A DNA stretch of 8,141 bases from an uncultured Brevinema sp. Lineage in GTDB: Bacteria > Spirochaetota > Brevinematia > Brevinematales > Brevinemataceae. A program made the position numbers and the translations under genes. Below are positions 4,704 to 8,141 of this stretch, in pieces. The notes beneath the pieces were generated by a model. It had not been told where the DNA came from. It did not search any database and saw only the letters and a program-made list of their open reading frames with translations. Numbering within the stretch: the stretch's first letter is position 1; each line of letters opens with the position of its first letter. The stretch is from assembly GCA_947036575.1 (NCBI GenBank), contig CAMQSH010000082.1:1-8141 (forward strand). The letters run 5' to 3'.

Positions 4704-6131
4704 TTAACGAATTTTTATGGTAGCTAGAGCCACAATTGCACAAAAAGTACCCATTATCCAAAAACGAACAACAACTTGATTTTCTTTCCATCCCACTAAT
4801 TCAAAATGATGATGAATAGGAGCCATTCTAAAAAAACGTTTTTTAAATTTTTTGAACCAAAACACTTGTAAAATCACAGAAATTGTCTCTAAAACAAACA
4901 TAAAACCAGCTACAACTAATAACATTTCTTGTTTGAGCATGATCGCTACTGTAGCAATCGCTGCTCCCATAGGTAAAGAACCCGTATCACCCATAAATAC
5001 TTCTGCAGGATGCACATTATACCACAAGAAACCAGCAAAAGCACCTATACTTGCCGCAATAAAAATTGTTAATTCGCCAGCCCCTTCTATATAAGGATAA
5101 AATAAATAACTAGATAATAGGGCATTACCCATTAAATAGGCAAAAACACCAAAAGGAATATAGAATGAAATTCCCATACCTGTAGCCAAACCATCTAATC
5201 CATCAGATAAATTTGTAGCATTGGAAACACCAACAATAATAAAAACAAAAAAGACAAAAGCCATCCATAAAGGCCAATACCAAACAACTTCGGTATACAT
5301 AGGGACTAAAAAAGAATTGAACAATCTAGCTTTATAAATATTAGTCATAGATTTTTGAGATTCATTATAAATGTTACCTTTATCATCAGTAGAATTTCTA
5401 GTAATATCAGTAATTATTTTAAAAGCATTATCTTCTAGTACCTTTGAGGAAAAAATTTGCGTATCTATTTTATCTTTTATAAGTACAGGAATATCAAAAT
5501 ATTTTTCTTTTTTATTCTTGCCTGTTTCAGGATCGTATTGACTTCCTATCAGTTTGTGTTGTCCTTTACTAACACCTGAAGGATAACTCACAGACCATTC
5601 CCAATCCTGAGTCAAAATCACATTCGTAGAAGCTATTATCTCTGAGTTTTTATTAACAAGGCTCAACTCAAGAGTTTCTGATTTTTGATGATATTGTGGC
5701 ATTAAATAAATTAAAACCAAAACAATAAAAGCAAAAGATGATTGTACTAATAATTTGCCTTTGGCAGATAATCCTTTGGTATCTTTTTGTTTAATTTTAG
5801 CATAATCATCTATAAATCCAATAATTCCAAACAATAATACGGATAAACAAGTAATTAAAACAAATCCATTCCAAGCACCCCACAATAATGTTGAAAAAAT
5901 CACAATACTCCACGTAAAAATCCCACCCATTGTTGGTGTTCCCGTTTTAACTAGATGACTAGAAGGACCTTCTTCTCGAACTTGTTGCCCAAATCTCATT
6001 TCTTTTAGTTTGTTTATAACAAAGGGAGCTATCCACAATACTAGAATAAAAGAAGTTATCGCAGCACCTATATTTCTAAAAGTAAGATAACGAAAAATAT
6101 TAATATATTCTGATAAAAGATGAAATAACAT
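4704..6131 (-). CDS. mraY: Phospho-N-acetylmuramoyl-pentapeptide transferase with a large loop insertion
   Basis: An integral membrane enzyme that transfers phospho-MurNAc-pentapeptide from UDP to undecaprenyl phosphate, making lipid I, the first membrane step of peptidoglycan synthesis. Family motifs are all present in order: GTPTMGG at 64-70, FIDDY at 106-110 with the catalytic Asp pair, NLSDGLDGLA at 307-316, FMGDTGSLPMGA at 379-390 and APIHHHFELVGW at 437-448. It ends VVVRFWIMG...TIKIR as usual. At 475 residues it is about 115 longer than the E. coli enzyme (360). The extra residues lie at about 146-280, between the helix ending VLIYLMP and the next helix, in a loop expected outside the cytoplasm. 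They are hydrophilic, with no motif I recognise. Bacteroidota enzymes also carry an insertion near here, but a shorter one. The ATG at 6131 is preceded by AGAGG, four bases away. It leads the mraY-dtd pair. Confidence 0.95.
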   Translation of the reverse strand: MLFHLLSEYINIFRYLTFRNIGAAITSFILVLWIAPFVINKLKEMRFGQQVREEGPSSHLVKTGTPTMGGIFTWSIVIFSTLLWGAWNGFVLITCLSVLLFGIIGFIDDYAKIKQKDTKGLSAKGKLLVQSSFAFIVLVLIYLMPQYHQKSETLELSLVNKNSEIIASTNVILTQDWEWSVSYPSGVSKGQHKLIGSQYDPETGKNKKEKYFDIPVLIKDKIDTQIFSSKVLEDNAFKIITDITRNSTDDKGNIYNESQKSMTNIYKARLFNSFLVPMYTEVVWYWPLWMAFVFFVFIIVGVSNATNLSDGLDGLATGMGISFYIPFGVFAYLMGNALLSSYLFYPYIEGAGELTIFIAASIGAFAGFLWYNVHPAEVFMGDTGSLPMGAAIATVAIMLKQEMLLVVAGFMFVLETISVILQVFWFKKFKKRFFRMAPIHHHFELVGWKENQVVVRFWIMGTFCAIVALATIKIR

Positions 6132-6167
6132 GAAACCTCTATTAGGATAATATTTTTATAATTATTA

Positions 6168-6196
6168 ATTTTAATATATTTTTAATCCAATTGCAA
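6168..6196 (-). promoter_or_regulatory. Candidate promoter of mraY-dtd
   Basis: On the minus strand TTGCAA (6196-6191) and TAAAAT (6173-6168) are 17 bases apart, matching four and five of six consensus positions. The start site would be about 30 bases before the mraY ATG. The rest of the 166-base gap up to the mgtE stop is AT-rich, with no other clear element. Confidence 0.45.
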
Positions 6197-6297
6197 GTAT
6201 ATAATATTTAACACCCTTATAAAACAATAAACTAGAAACAATTACTATCTACTAAGAAAATCTATCTCTTAAGATAAGTTTTTTATTATTTTTATAA

Positions 6298-7698
6298 TTA
6301 TAACATATGCCGTGCAATTTCTAAATAGGCAATTAAACCACCTATATCCATCAAAGTAGAAATCAAAGGTGCTGATACTATAGCTGGATCTACTTTAAAA
6401 TGTTTTAAAATAAGAGGTAAAACAGCGCCTAACAAATTAGCTGTAGTAACTATTAATACCATAGCAATTGCAGCTATCCATTGTACATCTGTTCCCGTTT
6501 GAAAGATCTTGATTCTTAATAACAAGACCGCTCCCAATAATAAGCCCATTGCCAAACCACTAATCAATGCTCTCACTATTAATCGAAATATATTATTATG
6601 AACAATCTCTCCTGTAGCAAGTCCCCTAATCACCAAAATTGATGATTGGCTACCAACATTACCACCAACCCCTACTAGAACTGTAAAAAATAAAGAAAGA
6701 TCTATCCAACTACCTTCCAAAAGATCCCCATAACGAATAATAAGATCTTGTGAAAAGCCTGCTAACAAAAGCAATACTAATACCCACCCAGATCTATTAG
6801 CAATTAATGAAAACAAAGATCCTGATAAATAACTAACTTCATTAGGATTAATCCCTGTAAAACGATGAAAATCTTCTGTAGCCTCATCTTGTAAAATATC
6901 AATAACGTCATCATAAGTAACAATACCAACCAATCGATGTCTAGTATCTGTAATTGGAAAAACCATCAGATCATAATAATTCATCTGATTGGCTATTTCT
7001 TCTTGGTCTGTATGTGTCGAAGAACTAACAGGATTTTCTTTCATAAAATCTTTGAGTCTTTTTTTATCGGGAGCAAGGATTAATTCTTCTAAAGTTACAG
7101 AACCTATCAATACCCCTTCTTTATTAACAATATAAGAAGTGTAGATTGTTTCTTTTTGAGCCGATTGTGTTTTTATAAGCGTCAATGCTTCTAATGCTGA
7201 TAATTCTGGACTTAAAGCGACAAACTCTGGTGTCATTATACGACCAGCTGAATCTTCAGGATAATTTAAGAGCGTATTAGCAATTTTTCTTTCATTCATT
7301 GGTAAGAGTTTGAGTAATTTTGTTACTACAGTAGGAGGCAGATCTCCTAAAAGTCTTGTTCTATCATCAGGATCAATAGCAGCCAAGATAGAGCCAGCTT
7401 CTAAATCTGTAAAAGTAAAAAGCAATTTTTCTTGTTCCTCACTATCTAAATTCATAAACACATCTGTTGCTACTTGTTCAGAGAGAAGGCGAAAGACTAA
7501 TATTTTATCTGTAGCATGAAGATCCTCAACTATACTTGCAACTTCGTGAGCATCAATAGAATATAGAAACTTTTCTAATTGATTCCAAGATCTTTTTGCA
7601 ATTAAGCTTTTAGCATAGAAAATTTGACCTTGTATAATTTCTTCAAACTTATCAATGAGGTTATTGTTATCATAGATCATCTGTTTTTTATTTGGCAT
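6298..7698 (-). CDS. mgtE: Magnesium transporter/channel MgtE
   Basis: A 466-residue Mg2+ channel of the cytoplasmic membrane, close to the usual 450. The N domain (about 35-140) contains the helical superhelix with DPDDRTRLLGDLP (109-121). YPEDSAGRIMTPEFV (146-160) opens the first CBS domain, the second CBS domain spans about 215-270 (VFPITD, GIVTYDDVIDIL), and a plug-helix segment EATEDFHRFTG occupies 272-282. The pore part follows with about five helices. GVGGNVGSQSSILVIRGLAT (343-362) is the family signature, and VDPAIVSAPLISTLMD (436-451) includes Asp438, equivalent to the pore aspartate of the Thermus protein. CBS and N domains close the channel when cytoplasmic Mg2+ is high. ATG at 7698 has AGAGG six bases upstream. 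The gap of 30 bases to the upstream stop suggests an operon with the unknown protein. I see no Mg2+ riboswitch in this short gap. Confidence 0.96.
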   Translation of the reverse strand: MPNKKQMIYDNNNLIDKFEEIIQGQIFYAKSLIAKRSWNQLEKFLYSIDAHEVASIVEDLHATDKILVFRLLSEQVATDVFMNLDSEEQEKLLFTFTDLEAGSILAAIDPDDRTRLLGDLPPTVVTKLLKLLPMNERKIANTLLNYPEDSAGRIMTPEFVALSPELSALEALTLIKTQSAQKETIYTSYIVNKEGVLIGSVTLEELILAPDKKRLKDFMKENPVSSSTHTDQEEIANQMNYYDLMVFPITDTRHRLVGIVTYDDVIDILQDEATEDFHRFTGINPNEVSYLSGSLFSLIANRSGWVLVLLLLAGFSQDLIIRYGDLLEGSWIDLSLFFTVLVGVGGNVGSQSSILVIRGLATGEIVHNNIFRLIVRALISGLAMGLLLGAVLLLRIKIFQTGTDVQWIAAIAMVLIVTTANLLGAVLPLILKHFKVDPAIVSAPLISTLMDIGGLIAYLEIARHML

Positions 7699-7728
7699 CA
7701 GTAACCTCTATTGTTCTTTCCTATAAAG

Positions 7729-8141
7729 TTAGTCAAGATAAGTGCTTTTGACACGAACTTTTTGAAATTTTTTCATATTTATTTTCTCATCTAATATTTG
7801 CAGATATAGTTCTCTTGCTTTTTGACTAGTATCAGAATTAGGATCTCTGACATCAAAAGGATTGTCTATATTATATTCATAGAGATTCATTGCTTCATCT
7901 AAAGCTAAAAATATGACTTTATAAGGAGCGTTGATGTTATCTGTTTGATGAACAAAAATTCCACTATTCTTTTCACCGACATTAATTATATATTGATCAT
8001 CTGCCAAATCTGTCTGATTCATATTTTGAGCTACCATCTTTAGAGGAAAAAAGTTTAATGATCCAAATTGATCATCTGCATAGGCATCATATAAATTTTC
8101 TGGATCCATACTATATGATGGGTATTGATCTGTAGAGAAAA
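7729..8141 (-). CDS. C-terminal part of an unrecognised protein upstream of mgtE (5' end outside window)
   Basis: The minus-strand frame is open from the right edge to TAA at 7731-7729. It encodes 136 residues, starting FSTDQYPSYSMDPENLYDAY. An ATG at 8109 has no ribosome site, and the open frame continues past it, so the true start is probably outside the window. The sequence is soluble, acidic in the first two thirds (DAYADDQF, DNPFDVRDPNSD) and basic at the end (KKFQKVRVK). It has beta-like stretches (YIINV, GIFVH, YKVIFLALD) and a helix-like segment (ARELYLQILDEKI). There is no transmembrane segment or motif I recognise. It ends 30 bases before mgtE, so the two are probably cotranscribed, but that does not establish a shared role. 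Confidence 0.7.
   Translation of the reverse strand, partial: FSTDQYPSYSMDPENLYDAYADDQFGSLNFFPLKMVAQNMNQTDLADDQYIINVGEKNSGIFVHQTDNINAPYKVIFLALDEAMNLYEYNIDNPFDVRDPNSDTSQKARELYLQILDEKINMKKFQKVRVKSTYLD

Noticed and set aside
4852..5094. Plus-strand open frame inside mraY
   Set aside because: It is a shadow of the highly conserved MraY catalytic region.
6261..6290. Terminator hairpin after mgtE (TATCT/AGATA with a T-run)
   Set aside because: The stem is only about five base pairs, and the T-run follows it on the plus strand rather than the minus strand.
7310..7519. Plus-strand open frame inside mgtE
   Set aside because: It is a shadow of the MgtE N domain.
7699..7728. Mg2+-responsive riboswitch before mgtE
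   Set aside because: The gap is only 30 bases, too short for an M-box, and any leader would be upstream of the window.

Overview
This is an AT-rich window, roughly 30% GC by eye, from a bacterium with a diderm-type cell envelope. Three features point to a peptidoglycan-bearing cell with a lipoprotein-decorated envelope. There is a SPOR-domain membrane protein, a MraY with an enlarged extracytoplasmic loop, and three small lipoproteins in a row. Very low GC, TTG starts and abundant small lipoproteins would suit a spirochaete. No marker here fixes the phylum, so that is only a guess.

Layout, left to right. (1) Bases 1-313 hold the 3' end of an unrecognised plus-strand gene. It converges on a minus-strand SPOR-domain protein (387-1268), and a perfect 14-bp hairpin between them probably terminates both. 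(2) Bases 1410-1891 hold the remains of a neurotransmitter:sodium symporter (NSS/SNF family) gene. Recognisable TM1, TM7 and C-terminal pieces lie in three reading frames with the middle missing. Overlapping its end is a 57-codon frame (1884-2057) that resembles the small MetS-type subunit of such transporters, but it has no ATG/GTG/TTG start at the expected place. A strong terminator follows. (3) Bases 2227-4055 hold three minus-strand lipoprotein genes. The two outer ones are recent paralogues with nearly matching ends but unrelated repeat linkers: (E-T/I-D-x)n built from 12-mers in one and (D/S-P)n built from 6-mers in the other. The middle one is a shorter, divergent relative. (4) Bases 4260-6131 hold a minus-strand mraY-dtd pair: the lipid I synthase, with an extra domain of about 130 residues, and D-aminoacyl-tRNA deacylase. 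(5) Bases 6298-8141 hold a minus-strand pair, an unrecognised protein running off the right edge followed by the Mg2+ channel gene mgtE.

Functionally the genes are mostly independent envelope and housekeeping modules. MraY makes lipid I, the SPOR protein probably binds septal peptidoglycan, the lipoproteins probably project from a membrane on flexible stalks, MgtE imports Mg2+ and Dtd protects translation from D-amino acids. The parts most worth attention are the decayed symporter with its possibly decayed partner, the fast-evolving lipoprotein stalks and the MraY insertion. I see no tRNA, rRNA, CRISPR array or insertion sequence, and no gene-free stretch longer than about 230 bases.
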